A stretch of 64,000 nucleotides of DNA from Streptomyces sp. NBC_01237. Its GTDB lineage: Bacteria; Actinomycetota; Actinomycetes; Streptomycetales; Streptomycetaceae. Numbering within the stretch: the first letter of the stretch is position 1; every line of letters starts with the position of its first letter. Of this stretch, positions 33,845 to 42,148 are shown piece by piece. The position numbers were made by a program, and so were the translations under genes. Where the stretch lies: NCBI RefSeq assembly GCF_035917275.1, contig NZ_CP108509.1, forward strand, positions 1,054,001-1,118,000, read 5' to 3'. The notes below the pieces were generated by a model that did no database searches, was not told the DNA's origin, and was given only the letters and a program-made list of their open reading frames with translations.

Positions 33845-34228
33845 GGTGGCTCCATCGATGAGTGAAGGCGCGCCGACGCCGGCCTCGGCCACGTCCGTCC
33901 GGTCAACGAGCTGACGGAGGCGCAGAGTTGTCCCGATCCACCACCTCTCCCCGCAGCGTACCGCCGTAGCGCGGCCGTACGGGCGCCGCTCGCGCGAGGC
34001 CGTTTCTCCGGCCCGTGGGCCGGCGGCCCCCGGGAAGCGGTTCGCCCCTCGCCCCCGGGTCCGCGGCCCGTACCCCGCGTGCGGCGCCGTCCGCCCGGCG
34101 CGCGTTCACCCGTCGTTCCCTCGCGCGTTGCCCAAGAGTCGCCGCGGAGGCTCCCCTTGTTGTGAATCAAGGCCATACGATGCGCTTGCGAAGCGCGCGC
34201 CGCGCACGGGAACACAGGGGGAGGCGCG
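33845..34228. other. Intergenic region between divergent ArsR-like gene and cupin operon
   Basis: 384 bp holding the promoters of both directions. The palindrome GCGCTTGCGAAGCGC at 34182-34196, 33 bp before the cupin start, is the only structured element I see and is a candidate operator. There is no gene. Confidence 0.45.
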
Positions 34229-34948
34229 ATGTCAGGGAATCCGGATGACGGCATATCCGACGCGATGCCGGGCGGGGCGTGGGGGACGCTCCCCGAGGGT
34301 GTGGAGCTGTACCACCTGAGGCCGGACGGATCCATCGAGCTGGCCGACCGCGACGGCGCCCGCCTGCTGGGGCCCGAACGGGAGTTCCTCCGTTTCATCG
34401 ACGACGGGAAGTTCGCCCACTATCTGGTGGGCGACGCGACGACCTCCCCCGAGCATCCCTCGAACGCCACGGTCAAGCTCGGTGTCGTGGGGCCGCGCAG
34501 CGCCTTCACCCCGCATGCCCACGGTGGTGAACACTTCGTCCTCAGCCTGGGCCACGCGGCGTGCGGCCTCTACGACGCGGACCGCGACCGGGTCACCGAC
34601 ATACCCCTGACACCCGGAACGCTCATACGGATTCCGGAGATGATGCCCCACTCCTTCGCGAACAGGGGCACCGGTCCACTGACCATCCTCGCGGCCAACA
34701 CCGGTTACGGGATCGACCACGAGGACTACGCGATCACCGCGGGTGAGGCCGAGCGCCGCGCCGCGGGCGGCATCCCGGCCGCCGGGCAGGTGGCCGTGGC
34801 CGCCGCCACCGACTACCGCGCGCTCGCCGCCGCCCTGCGCGACATCGAGGACCTCCAGCGGGACCGCGGCATCGCCACCACCACCGTCCGCGAGCGTCTG
34901 GCCGCACGACTGCGCCGTGTGGCGACCGCACTGGAGGTCCGCCGGTGA
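34229..34948 (+). CDS. Cupin-domain protein heading the Toprim-like operon
   Basis: A 239-residue protein. The central cupin barrel (about 65-170) carries both metal motifs: TPHAHGGEHFVLSLG supplies two His and one Glu, and MPHSFAN supplies the last His with the conserved Asn. It ends with a helical tail (about 190-239: YRALAAALRDIEDLQRDRG). There is no signal peptide. GGGGAGG precedes the ATG. It overlaps the next gene by 4 bp (GTGA), so it is translated with the first Zn-ribbon/Toprim-like protein. It could be a ligand sensor or a small-molecule-modifying enzyme; the sequence does not decide. Confidence 0.82.
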   Translation: MSGNPDDGISDAMPGGAWGTLPEGVELYHLRPDGSIELADRDGARLLGPEREFLRFIDDGKFAHYLVGDATTSPEHPSNATVKLGVVGPRSAFTPHAHGGEHFVLSLGHAACGLYDADRDRVTDIPLTPGTLIRIPEMMPHSFANRGTGPLTILAANTGYGIDHEDYAITAGEAERRAAGGIPAAGQVAVAAATDYRALAAALRDIEDLQRDRGIATTTVRERLAARLRRVATALEVRR

Positions 34949-36009
34949 TCTGTCCGCACTGCGAGAAGAACCTGCTCCGCAAGGAGCGCCCCGACCACAC
35001 CTGCTCCCACTGCCGGCGCCGGTACGCGCTGGACCCCAAGACCAACTCCCTCGGCCTCAGCGATCTGCGGGTGCGCAGGATCCTCGCCAAGGTGACGGAG
35101 GGCGGCAGCATCGCGGTGACGCCGGACCAGTTGTGGTACGCGCTCTCCCGCAACCGGCTCCAGCAGCGCACGTTCGCACCGGGGTGCGCGGGTTCCTTCC
35201 TCTTCGCCGGGCTGGTCGTCGGTGCCTTCGGCGTCTTCATCGAGGAAGTGGGCCTCCTCCTCGTCTCGGGCGCCCTGCTGCTTGTCTCCGCCGGGTTCAC
35301 CTTCGCGCGGGCCGCCGGTGCGGGCCGGGGCTTCCCGGCCATGAGCCGTGCGGCGTTCCGCACGGAGGCGCTGGCGCCCTGGCAGCGTGTGTACGGCGGG
35401 CTGCCGCCCGGGGTGCTCGACGACGCGCCCGGTGTTCCCCCGCAGGCCGGAGCCCGCACGCCCCCGGGCACGGAGCCCAGGGCCGTACTGCTGTGCCCCG
35501 ACCGTTCCATCACGGCGTTCCTGATCGCCGACGGCCTGCCCGCCCGGTACGGGATCGCGCCGGCCGCTGACCTCGACGCGGTCCGTGCCCTGCCCACGCG
35601 GGGCCCGGTGATCGTGCTCCACGACGCCGACGCGCACGGGGAACTCCTCGTCCGGCGCGTCCGCGAGAGCCTGGGGCAGCGCCCGGTGATCGACGCCGGA
35701 CTGCCGCTGCGCACCGTCCGCTCCCTCGCGCGGGCCGTGCCCTACCGCGACCGCGACGGCCGGCCCGACCGGGAGACCATGGCACGGCTCAGCGCGTACG
35801 GCGAGTTCACCGGCGAGGAGCTGAAGTGGCTGGGCAAGGGCTGGCGGTACCCGCTGGCCGGCATGCCCCCGGCCCGGCTGCTCGCCGTCGTCGCCCGGGT
35901 CGCCGAACAGGTCACCCGGAACGCCGATCCGAAACAACGCCGCGCCGCTTCCGTGGGATTCATGACCTGGCCCGGTCCGACGGCGCAGGACCCGGCGGGT
36001 GAGCGATGA
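34945..36009 (+). CDS. Zn-ribbon membrane protein with Spo11/Toprim-like motifs, paralog 1
   Basis: A 354-residue uncharacterised protein. A zinc ribbon at residues 3-23 (CPHC and CSHC) is followed by a winged-helix-like stretch with TPDQLWY, where Tyr65 sits like the catalytic tyrosine of Spo11/topoisomerase VI-A (TxRxxYY). A two-helix membrane hairpin follows (about 83-120), then a C-terminal domain with LLCPDRS (182-188) and VLHDADAHG (DxD at 227/229), which resembles the acidic motifs of a Toprim fold. It ends with a family motif GFMTWP. The GTG start overlaps the cupin stop. The motifs are visible; the Spo11 relation is my inference. A membrane anchor would be unusual for a DNA-cleaving enzyme. 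Confidence 0.7.
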   Translation: MICPHCEKNLLRKERPDHTCSHCRRRYALDPKTNSLGLSDLRVRRILAKVTEGGSIAVTPDQLWYALSRNRLQQRTFAPGCAGSFLFAGLVVGAFGVFIEEVGLLLVSGALLLVSAGFTFARAAGAGRGFPAMSRAAFRTEALAPWQRVYGGLPPGVLDDAPGVPPQAGARTPPGTEPRAVLLCPDRSITAFLIADGLPARYGIAPAADLDAVRALPTRGPVIVLHDADAHGELLVRRVRESLGQRPVIDAGLPLRTVRSLARAVPYRDRDGRPDRETMARLSAYGEFTGEELKWLGKGWRYPLAGMPPARLLAVVARVAEQVTRNADPKQRRAASVGFMTWPGPTAQDPAGER

Positions 36010-37193
36010 TCTGTCCCCGGTGCGCCGCCTCGCTCAAGGGCAAGGAGCGCGCCGGCCGTGTGTGCGTGCGCTGCCGCAAGCGCTTCGCGCTGGACCCCGC
36101 GGTCCACGGCAAGGGCATGCACGACCTCCGCGTGCGGGGCATCGCGCAGCGGGCCACCGACCACGGCCGGCTGAAGATCACACTCACCCAGCTCTGGTAC
36201 CTGTCCCGCAGCAACAACTACGCGTGGGCCGGACGGGAGCGGAAGGGTGTGCCGGCCAGGATCCGCTGGCTCGTGGCGCTGCCGGTGGCCGTCGCCCTCC
36301 TTCTGAGCACCGTCCTGGTCGACGGCGACCTCGCCTTCTTCGCCGGAGCCGCCGCTTTCCTGATCCTCGTCGCCGCGTCGGCCATGCGTCATCGCCCCGG
36401 AGTGCTGCCCGGGTCGCGGATCATTCCCTCCGAGGAGATGTTCCGCGGGCTGATGACGGGCGCCTGGCCGGCGGCGTACGGCGATCTGCCCGCGGGCGTC
36501 TTCGACGACGCCCGCCCGCTGCCCCGCCCGCGCGGTGCGGGCCCTTCCCGTGCGTCCGCTCCGGTGTCGCGGCCCAGGGCCGTGATCCTGTGCACCGACC
36601 GGGTGGTGTCACTCTTCCTCACGGCCAATGACGTCCCGGGCGAACTGGGCGCCGTCCTGCTGGAAGCCACCGGCCGGGAGGGACCGGCGGGGCATGCCGC
36701 CCTCGTGGCCGAGGCCCTCGACCGCCTCGCCGAGTACCGCAGCGCGCTGCCGGTGGTCGTCCTGCACGACGCCGACCCGCTGGGCGTCCTGCTGGCGCCA
36801 CTCATCCGTGCCGCGCAGCCCGACCGGGTCGTCGTGGACGCGGGTCTTCCCGTCTCCGCGGCCCGGGGCGGAAAGGGCGTCGTACGGCTCGCCCGGCCCA
36901 ACCGGATCGCCGACGCGGAGCAGCTCCGCACGGTCGCGGGCCTGTCCGAGGCCGACGCCAGGTGGCTCGCCGACGGCTACTGGAGCCCCGTCGCCGCCGT
37001 ACCGCCGCCCCTTCTCCTCTCGATCGTCGAACGGGCGGTGCAGCGGGCCCTTACCCTCCCGCCGCCCGGCCCCCGACAGGCCCATGCCCACGGCTTCCTC
37101 ACCTGGCCGCAGGCACCGCAGCCCCCTCGGGCGCGGGGTACGGGACGTCCCGGCACCGGCCCGTCCACGAAGGAAGGCACCAGCCCCGCATGA
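36006..37193 (+). CDS. Zn-ribbon membrane protein with Spo11/Toprim-like motifs, paralog 2
   Basis: A 395-residue paralog of the preceding gene with the same architecture. It has CPRC/CVRC zinc ribbon residues at 3-23, ITLTQLWY with Tyr65 at the identical position, and a membrane hairpin at about 86-127. It then has ILCTDR (194-199), VVLHDADPLG (DxD at 255/257) and the C-terminal GFLTWP. The conserved LRVR segment after the ribbon (DLRVRGIAQR) also matches paralog 1. It starts in an ATGA overlap and ends in one, so three paralogs are translationally coupled, implying equimolar subunits of one complex. No known family name can be given with confidence. Confidence 0.7.
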   Translation: MICPRCAASLKGKERAGRVCVRCRKRFALDPAVHGKGMHDLRVRGIAQRATDHGRLKITLTQLWYLSRSNNYAWAGRERKGVPARIRWLVALPVAVALLLSTVLVDGDLAFFAGAAAFLILVAASAMRHRPGVLPGSRIIPSEEMFRGLMTGAWPAAYGDLPAGVFDDARPLPRPRGAGPSRASAPVSRPRAVILCTDRVVSLFLTANDVPGELGAVLLEATGREGPAGHAALVAEALDRLAEYRSALPVVVLHDADPLGVLLAPLIRAAQPDRVVVDAGLPVSAARGGKGVVRLARPNRIADAEQLRTVAGLSEADARWLADGYWSPVAAVPPPLLLSIVERAVQRALTLPPPGPRQAHAHGFLTWPQAPQPPRARGTGRPGTGPSTKEGTSPA

Positions 37194-38110
37194 CTCCGCG
37201 ACGCCCCCAGGCTCCCGGAAGCGGCACCTCCACCGCCCCGGCTCCCCGAACCGGACGCGGGCCCGGCGCCCGCCTCCTCGATCTGGCGATCACCGTGGCC
37301 GCCGCCCGCGCGGCGGGCCCCGGCGGCATCAGGTTCACGGAACGGCAGCTCTACTACGAGACCTGCCGCGTCCTGAGCCCGGCCGCGACCCTGCTCACCC
37401 GCGTCCCCCGGACTCCCGCCCCTCCCCTGCGTCTGCCGGCGTTCACGCGCGCACTGGAGGCGCGGGGCAGGGAGAGCGTCGAGGGCCTGCTCCCGCCGGT
37501 CCCGGCGCAGCCGCCCGCACTGCCACGGCCCCCGGCCACCCCGGAACCGGGCGAACCCGACCTCTACGCCTACGGGCTGCCCCGCCTGCTCGTCTGCCAG
37601 GACCGCTCGATCGCCCGCATGCTGCTCGCCAACCATGTGCATCTGGAGGCGGCCTGCCCCGTCCTCGCCGCGGACGACGCCCTGCCGCTCGCCCCGCGCC
37701 TCGTCGCGGCGCTGGAGCGGGCGCGGGGCGCGACGGTCCATGTGCTGCACGACGCGAGCCCCGAGGGCATCGAGCTCCCGGCGCTGATCAGGGCCGCCCT
37801 CGGCCGCGTCCCCGGCGTACGGATCTCGTCGATCGGGCTCGTACCCCGTCACGCGGCGGCCCTGCGCCTCCCCACCGGCCGCGGCCCGGCACCTGCTCCG
37901 CCGCCGCGGCCCTGGCCTCCGGCGCTGCGGCCCCAGGAGGTCCAGTGGCTGGCGGGGGGACGGTTCGCGCAGGTCGCGGCCGTGCCACCGGCGCGCCTGG
38001 TGCGTACGGTGCTGCGCCTCACCCGGGGACCCCGGCCGCCGCGGAACTCCCTGTGGAGCGAGCTGCGCGGACTGCGTACCACGGGCTTCCTGAGCTGGCC
38101 CGCCTCATGA
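37190..38110 (+). CDS. Soluble Spo11/Toprim-like protein, paralog 3
   Basis: A 306-residue protein related to the two upstream genes but without zinc ribbon or membrane hairpin. Residues 47-59 read IRFTERQLYYETC, the closest of the three to the Spo11/Topo VI-A T-x-R-x-x-Y-Y active-site motif (candidate Tyr56). The Toprim-like part has LLVCQDRS (133-140) and VLHDASPEG (187-193), where the second Asp of DxD is Ser, so its metal site may be weakened. The tail TTGFLSWPAS matches the family end motif. A Pro-rich segment (about 72-118) replaces the membrane hairpin. It overlaps paralog 2 by ATGA. Function unknown. Confidence 0.68.
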   Translation: MTPRRPQAPGSGTSTAPAPRTGRGPGARLLDLAITVAAARAAGPGGIRFTERQLYYETCRVLSPAATLLTRVPRTPAPPLRLPAFTRALEARGRESVEGLLPPVPAQPPALPRPPATPEPGEPDLYAYGLPRLLVCQDRSIARMLLANHVHLEAACPVLAADDALPLAPRLVAALERARGATVHVLHDASPEGIELPALIRAALGRVPGVRISSIGLVPRHAAALRLPTGRGPAPAPPPRPWPPALRPQEVQWLAGGRFAQVAAVPPARLVRTVLRLTRGPRPPRNSLWSELRGLRTTGFLSWPAS

Positions 38111-38210
38111 CCCACCACGTCGCCCCGCCCGTGAACCGCAAGGCGGCCTGTCCGAGCGCGCCCTGGCACCCGCGGCCACGGCCGCCCCACAGACCCGAGG
38201 AACGCACACG

Positions 38211-38750
38211 ATGATCCGACCTCAAGAGATCGGCTACTTTGACGAACTGCTCGCCGACGGCAGCGTCCACCGGCGCTACGAGGACGGCCGGGAGGAGTGG
38301 CGCCACCGCGAGGGCTCCCACCGCGACCTCGTGCGGTGGCACGACAACCGGAACTCCGCCGGCACCGACGAGCTCCTCGGCGACCGCATCATCAAGCGCA
38401 CCCTCGCGGACGGCACGGTGACGTACGCCCGCGACATCGGATACGGCCGCACCCTGTGGGGCCGCGGCGAGACCGTGATGGTCAACCGGACGTCGTTCGG
38501 CGGCAGGATGGGTGTCATGCTCACGGGCCTGGGCGTGGCGGGCCTCGCCATCACCGCCGCCCACCTGCCTCCGCTGAGCATGAGCCCCGCGGAGGAGGAG
38601 GCGCTCCGCCAGCAGCAGGCACAGAGCCAGTCGTCGTCCGGCGACTCGGGCGGCGGCGGGGGCGGCGATTCCGGTGACGGCGGGTCGGGGGACTGGGACG
38701 CGGGCTGGAACAACGACGACGGCGCCTGGAGCGACGACGACTTCGGCTGA
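38211..38750 (+). CDS. Unknown single-span membrane protein with acidic Gly/Ser tail
   Basis: A 179-residue protein I do not recognise. The first 95 residues are polar, contain many charged and aromatic residues (IGYFDELLADGSVHRRYEDG, DIGYGRTLWGRGE) and look like a small beta-rich domain. One membrane helix (about 99-117: GVMLTGLGVAGLAITAAHL) follows. Residues 125-179 are low-complexity: Gln/Ser-rich, then Gly/Asp-rich, ending DDGAWSDDDFG. The ATG has GAGGAACG upstream and lies 100 bp after the third Toprim-like gene on the same strand. The acidic, repetitive tail may be a protein-binding or surface-exposed segment. It is a probable member of the same operon. Confidence 0.7.
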   Translation: MIRPQEIGYFDELLADGSVHRRYEDGREEWRHREGSHRDLVRWHDNRNSAGTDELLGDRIIKRTLADGTVTYARDIGYGRTLWGRGETVMVNRTSFGGRMGVMLTGLGVAGLAITAAHLPPLSMSPAEEEALRQQQAQSQSSSGDSGGGGGGDSGDGGSGDWDAGWNNDDGAWSDDDFG

Positions 38751-38847
38751 GCCCCGCCGTTGCCGGCACGAACCGGAAGCCCCGGCGGCGCTGTCGGGGA
38801 CAGCGGCAGCGGTACGCAGCACGGAACATCGAGGAGAGGAGCCGTCC

Positions 38848-40623
38848 ATGGCACGCTTCTGCGTCTGCCTGGCCCCGGCCACCCGGCAGGCCCGCACCCA
38901 CATCGAGGCGATGGGCGCGGCCGGGTCCGGCCGCGCGTCCCTGGATGTCCCCGGGGCCGAGCTGGGACTGATTGCGGGCGAACCCGGCCGCGCCGAGGGC
39001 CCGTTCACGGCGTACGGCCTGACGGCGGTGGGCGAGGTCACCCTCCACAACCGCCGGGACCTGCTGTCCGCGCTGCGTGCCGAGGGGTCCCCCGTACCCG
39101 CCCGGTGCTCCGACGCAGAGCTGCTGCTGCGCTGCTGGGCGCGGCTCGGCGAGGCGGGGGTGGCGCTCGCCGAGGGCATGTTCGTGCTGGCCGTGCTGGA
39201 CGGCAGGGACCTGATCCTGATCCGCGACCAGGTGGGCGCGCGCACGCTCTTCTACGCCCGTGCCGACGGGGCGTGGGCGGCCTCGACATCACTGCGGGCA
39301 CTGCGGCGCTGGCCCGCGCTCGGCACGTCGATGAATCTGTCCGCGGTCCGTTCCTTCCTCACCTTCGCCTATCTGCCGGGCGAGGAGACGCTCCTGACCG
39401 GCGTGCGGGAGGTCCTGCCCGGCCGGGTACTGCGGCTGGCGCAGGACGGCACGGTCACCGAAACGGTGTACTGGGAGCCCCGCGAACACATCGGACAGCC
39501 GGTGCCGCGGGATCCGGCGGAGCATGTCCTGGCCCTGCGGGCGCTCCTGGAGCGGGCGACGGCCGACCGGCTCCCGGAGGCGGAACCTGCGGCGGTCCTG
39601 CTCTCCGGCGGGATCGACAGCTCCCTGGTCACCGCGCTGGCGGCGAAGCTCCACCACCATCCGGTGCACACGTACTCGATCAGTTTCGGCGACGAACTCC
39701 CCAACGAACTGGGCTACTCGGGGCTGGTGGCCGCCCACTGCCATACCCGTCACCGGGTCCTGAACGTGTCGGGGGAGACGGTCGCCTCACGTCTCGCGGA
39801 GGCGGCGGCGCTCCTGGACAGCCCGGTGGGCGACCCGTTGACGGTCCCGAACCTGCTGCTCGCGGAGGCCGTTGCCGCGGACGGTGCCTCGGTGGTCCTC
39901 AACGGGGAGGGCGGCGACCCCGTGTTCGGCGGGCCGAAGAACCTTCCGATGCTGGTGCAGGAGATGCACCGTGAAGCGGGGGCGCCGTGGGACGAGGACC
40001 GGGCGACGGCGTATCTGCGCTCGTACCGCAAGTGCTGGACGGACCTTCCGACGCTGCTGACCCCGCGGGCCCTGGACGCGCTGCGCGACGCCCCGCGCCC
40101 CCAGCGGTTCGTGGAGCCGTATCTGACGCCGGGCGACGGCAGCCCGCACCGCATGGACCATCTCCTCAATCAGCTCCTGCACTGCAATCTGCGGACCAAG
40201 GGCGCGCACCACATCCTGACGAAGGTGGAGCGGCTGACGGCGTCGCAGGGCATCGAGGGCCGCTCACCGCTCTTCGACCGCAGGGTCGTCGACCACGCGT
40301 TCGCGACGCCGCCGACGTACAAGCTGCGCGGTTCGGCGGAGAAGTGGATCCTCAAGGAGGCCGTGCGCGACCTGCTGCCCGGCACGGTCGTCGACCGGCC
40401 GAAGAGCGGGATGCGGGTGCCGGTGCAGCAGTGGCTGACCGGTCCGCTGCGTGATCTCGGGAACGATCTGCTGCTGAGCCGGCAGGCGGTCGGCCGGGGG
40501 CTGTTCCGCCCGGACACGGTGCGCACCTGGATGAAGGGCGAGGGCGCACTGCTGCCCCGTCAGGGCGGCAAGCTGTGGCTGGTGCTGACGCTGGAACTGT
40601 GGCTGCGCAGTTACGCGTTGTGA
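38848..40623 (+). CDS. Asparagine-synthetase-like ligase lacking the glutaminase Cys2
   Basis: A 591-residue AsnB-family protein. The C-terminal synthetase domain has the ATP-pyrophosphatase loop VLLSGGIDSSLVTALAAK and the later GEGGDPVFGGPKN and EGRSPLFDRRVV segments. The N-terminal Ntn-type domain keeps its fold motifs (LAEGMFVLAVLDGRDLILIRDQVGARTLFY, broken here only by residue count) but starts MARFCVCL, so the catalytic Cys at position 2 is absent. Family members without it, such as beta-lactam synthetase, ligate without glutamine or use free ammonia. GAGGAGAGGAG precedes the ATG. It lies between the acidic-tail protein and the aldehyde dehydrogenase on one strand, which hints at a small-molecule pathway. 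Product unknown. Confidence 0.85.
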   Translation: MARFCVCLAPATRQARTHIEAMGAAGSGRASLDVPGAELGLIAGEPGRAEGPFTAYGLTAVGEVTLHNRRDLLSALRAEGSPVPARCSDAELLLRCWARLGEAGVALAEGMFVLAVLDGRDLILIRDQVGARTLFYARADGAWAASTSLRALRRWPALGTSMNLSAVRSFLTFAYLPGEETLLTGVREVLPGRVLRLAQDGTVTETVYWEPREHIGQPVPRDPAEHVLALRALLERATADRLPEAEPAAVLLSGGIDSSLVTALAAKLHHHPVHTYSISFGDELPNELGYSGLVAAHCHTRHRVLNVSGETVASRLAEAAALLDSPVGDPLTVPNLLLAEAVAADGASVVLNGEGGDPVFGGPKNLPMLVQEMHREAGAPWDEDRATAYLRSYRKCWTDLPTLLTPRALDALRDAPRPQRFVEPYLTPGDGSPHRMDHLLNQLLHCNLRTKGAHHILTKVERLTASQGIEGRSPLFDRRVVDHAFATPPTYKLRGSAEKWILKEAVRDLLPGTVVDRPKSGMRVPVQQWLTGPLRDLGNDLLLSRQAVGRGLFRPDTVRTWMKGEGALLPRQGGKLWLVLTLELWLRSYAL

Positions 40624-40675
40624 GGTGCGGGCGACGGGATTCGACGGCTGTCGGAAACAACGAGTGGAAGCAACG

Positions 40676-42052
40676 ATGAACACGGAACTCATGGACCCCC
40701 GTACGGGGCGCATCCGCGGCACGGCGGCCGTCTCCCGCGAGCCGGAGGTGACCGCGGCGGTGGCGGCGGCCCGTACGGCGCTGGGCACCTGGAGCGCCCT
40801 GACCCCCAGGGACCGGGCGCGACGGCTGGAACGGCTGGCCACGCTGATCGAGGACGGCGCGGCAGAATACGCCGCCCGTGAGCGCGCCGGGACGGGCAAG
40901 CCGGACACGGAGACGGCGGGCGAGATCGAGCAGGTGGCGGATCTGTTCCGCTTCTACGCGACGGCGGCGCGGACCCGGACGGCCCCGGCGGCGGGCCGGC
41001 TGGTGGCGGGCCACGAGAGCTGGGTGCGCTGGGAGCCGATGGGTGTGGTCGGGGTGATCGTCCCCTGGAACTACCCGCTGATGATGGCGGCCTGGCGCTG
41101 CGCCCCGGCGCTCGCCGCGGGCAACACGGTGGTGGTGAAGCCGGCGGAGACCACTCCGGACACAGGGGAGCTGCTGGCGGAGCACGCCGCGCGGGCACTG
41201 GGCGAGGGGGTGCTCCAGGCGCTGGCGGGAGACCGGCGAACGGGTCAACTGCTGGTCGAGTCACCGGTGGACATGGTCGCGTTCACGGGCAGCGGCCGGG
41301 CGGGGCTGGATGTGGCGGCGCGGGCGGGGACGCGCCGGATCAGCCTGGAGCTGGGGGGCAACGCCCCGGCGCTCGTGCTCCCGGACGCCCCGGCGGACAC
41401 CTATGCCGCGCTCGCGGAGGCGGCCACGTACAACGCGGGCCAGAGCTGCGCGGCCCCGGCCAGGGTCATCACGCTCGCCGAGAACTACGAGTCGACGGTG
41501 GCCCGTCTGACGGAGGCGATGGGTGCCCGGCTGGCGGGCCGCGACTTCGGCCCGTTGAACAACCCGGACCAGGTGGCGCGGTACGACTCCCTCGTCGCCT
41601 CGTCGGCGGCGAAGCGGCGTCCGGCGGCCGGACTCGCCCCCCGGTCCGGCGAGGAGCGCGGCCATTGGCGCCCGGCCCTGCTCCTGGCGGATCTCCCGGA
41701 CGACGACCCGGCGGTCACCGAGGAGGTCTTCGGCCCGCTCCTGACGGTCCAGCACGCGCGGACCGTGGAGGCGGCGTTGGACCTGGCCAACAGTGTCCCC
41801 CAGGCCCTGGCGGCCAGTGTCTGGACGACCGCTCTCGGCACGGGGCTGGACCTCGCGGCCCGTCTCGACGCGGGCGAGACCTGGCTCAACTGCCATCTGG
41901 TGCAGACCGCGGAGCTCCCGCACGGCGGGCGGGGCTCGTCCGGCCATGGCACGGACCTGAGCGCGCTGGCGCTCCAGGAGTACCAACGGCCCAAGACGGT
42001 GACGGTACGGCTGTCGCCCGGCACGCCCGGGAGCCGAGCGCCCGGGAGCTGA
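40676..42052 (+). CDS. NAD(P)-dependent aldehyde dehydrogenase
   Basis: A 458-residue aldehyde dehydrogenase. The catalytic cysteine is in NAGQSCAAPARV and the general-base glutamate in SLELGGNAPALVL. The cofactor-binding segment VVGVIVPWNYPLMMAAWRCAPALA includes the conserved Asn, with KPAETTP after it. The closest resemblance is to aminobutyraldehyde/betaine-aldehyde-type enzymes, but the substrate cannot be fixed from motifs. It is a little shorter than the usual 475-500. It starts 52 bp after the asparagine-synthetase-like gene, probably in the same transcript, so it may oxidise an aldehyde intermediate in that pathway. Confidence 0.9.
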   Translation: MNTELMDPRTGRIRGTAAVSREPEVTAAVAAARTALGTWSALTPRDRARRLERLATLIEDGAAEYAARERAGTGKPDTETAGEIEQVADLFRFYATAARTRTAPAAGRLVAGHESWVRWEPMGVVGVIVPWNYPLMMAAWRCAPALAAGNTVVVKPAETTPDTGELLAEHAARALGEGVLQALAGDRRTGQLLVESPVDMVAFTGSGRAGLDVAARAGTRRISLELGGNAPALVLPDAPADTYAALAEAATYNAGQSCAAPARVITLAENYESTVARLTEAMGARLAGRDFGPLNNPDQVARYDSLVASSAAKRRPAAGLAPRSGEERGHWRPALLLADLPDDDPAVTEEVFGPLLTVQHARTVEAALDLANSVPQALAASVWTTALGTGLDLAARLDAGETWLNCHLVQTAELPHGGRGSSGHGTDLSALALQEYQRPKTVTVRLSPGTPGSRAPGS

Positions 42053-42148
42053 GCCTCCGGTTGGGCCCAGGGGCCCTTCTGGTGGGCCCGCACGCCCCTT
42101 TACCGTCCGGAGGACCGTCGGGGACGACAGCGGAAGGCGTGGGCGGGC

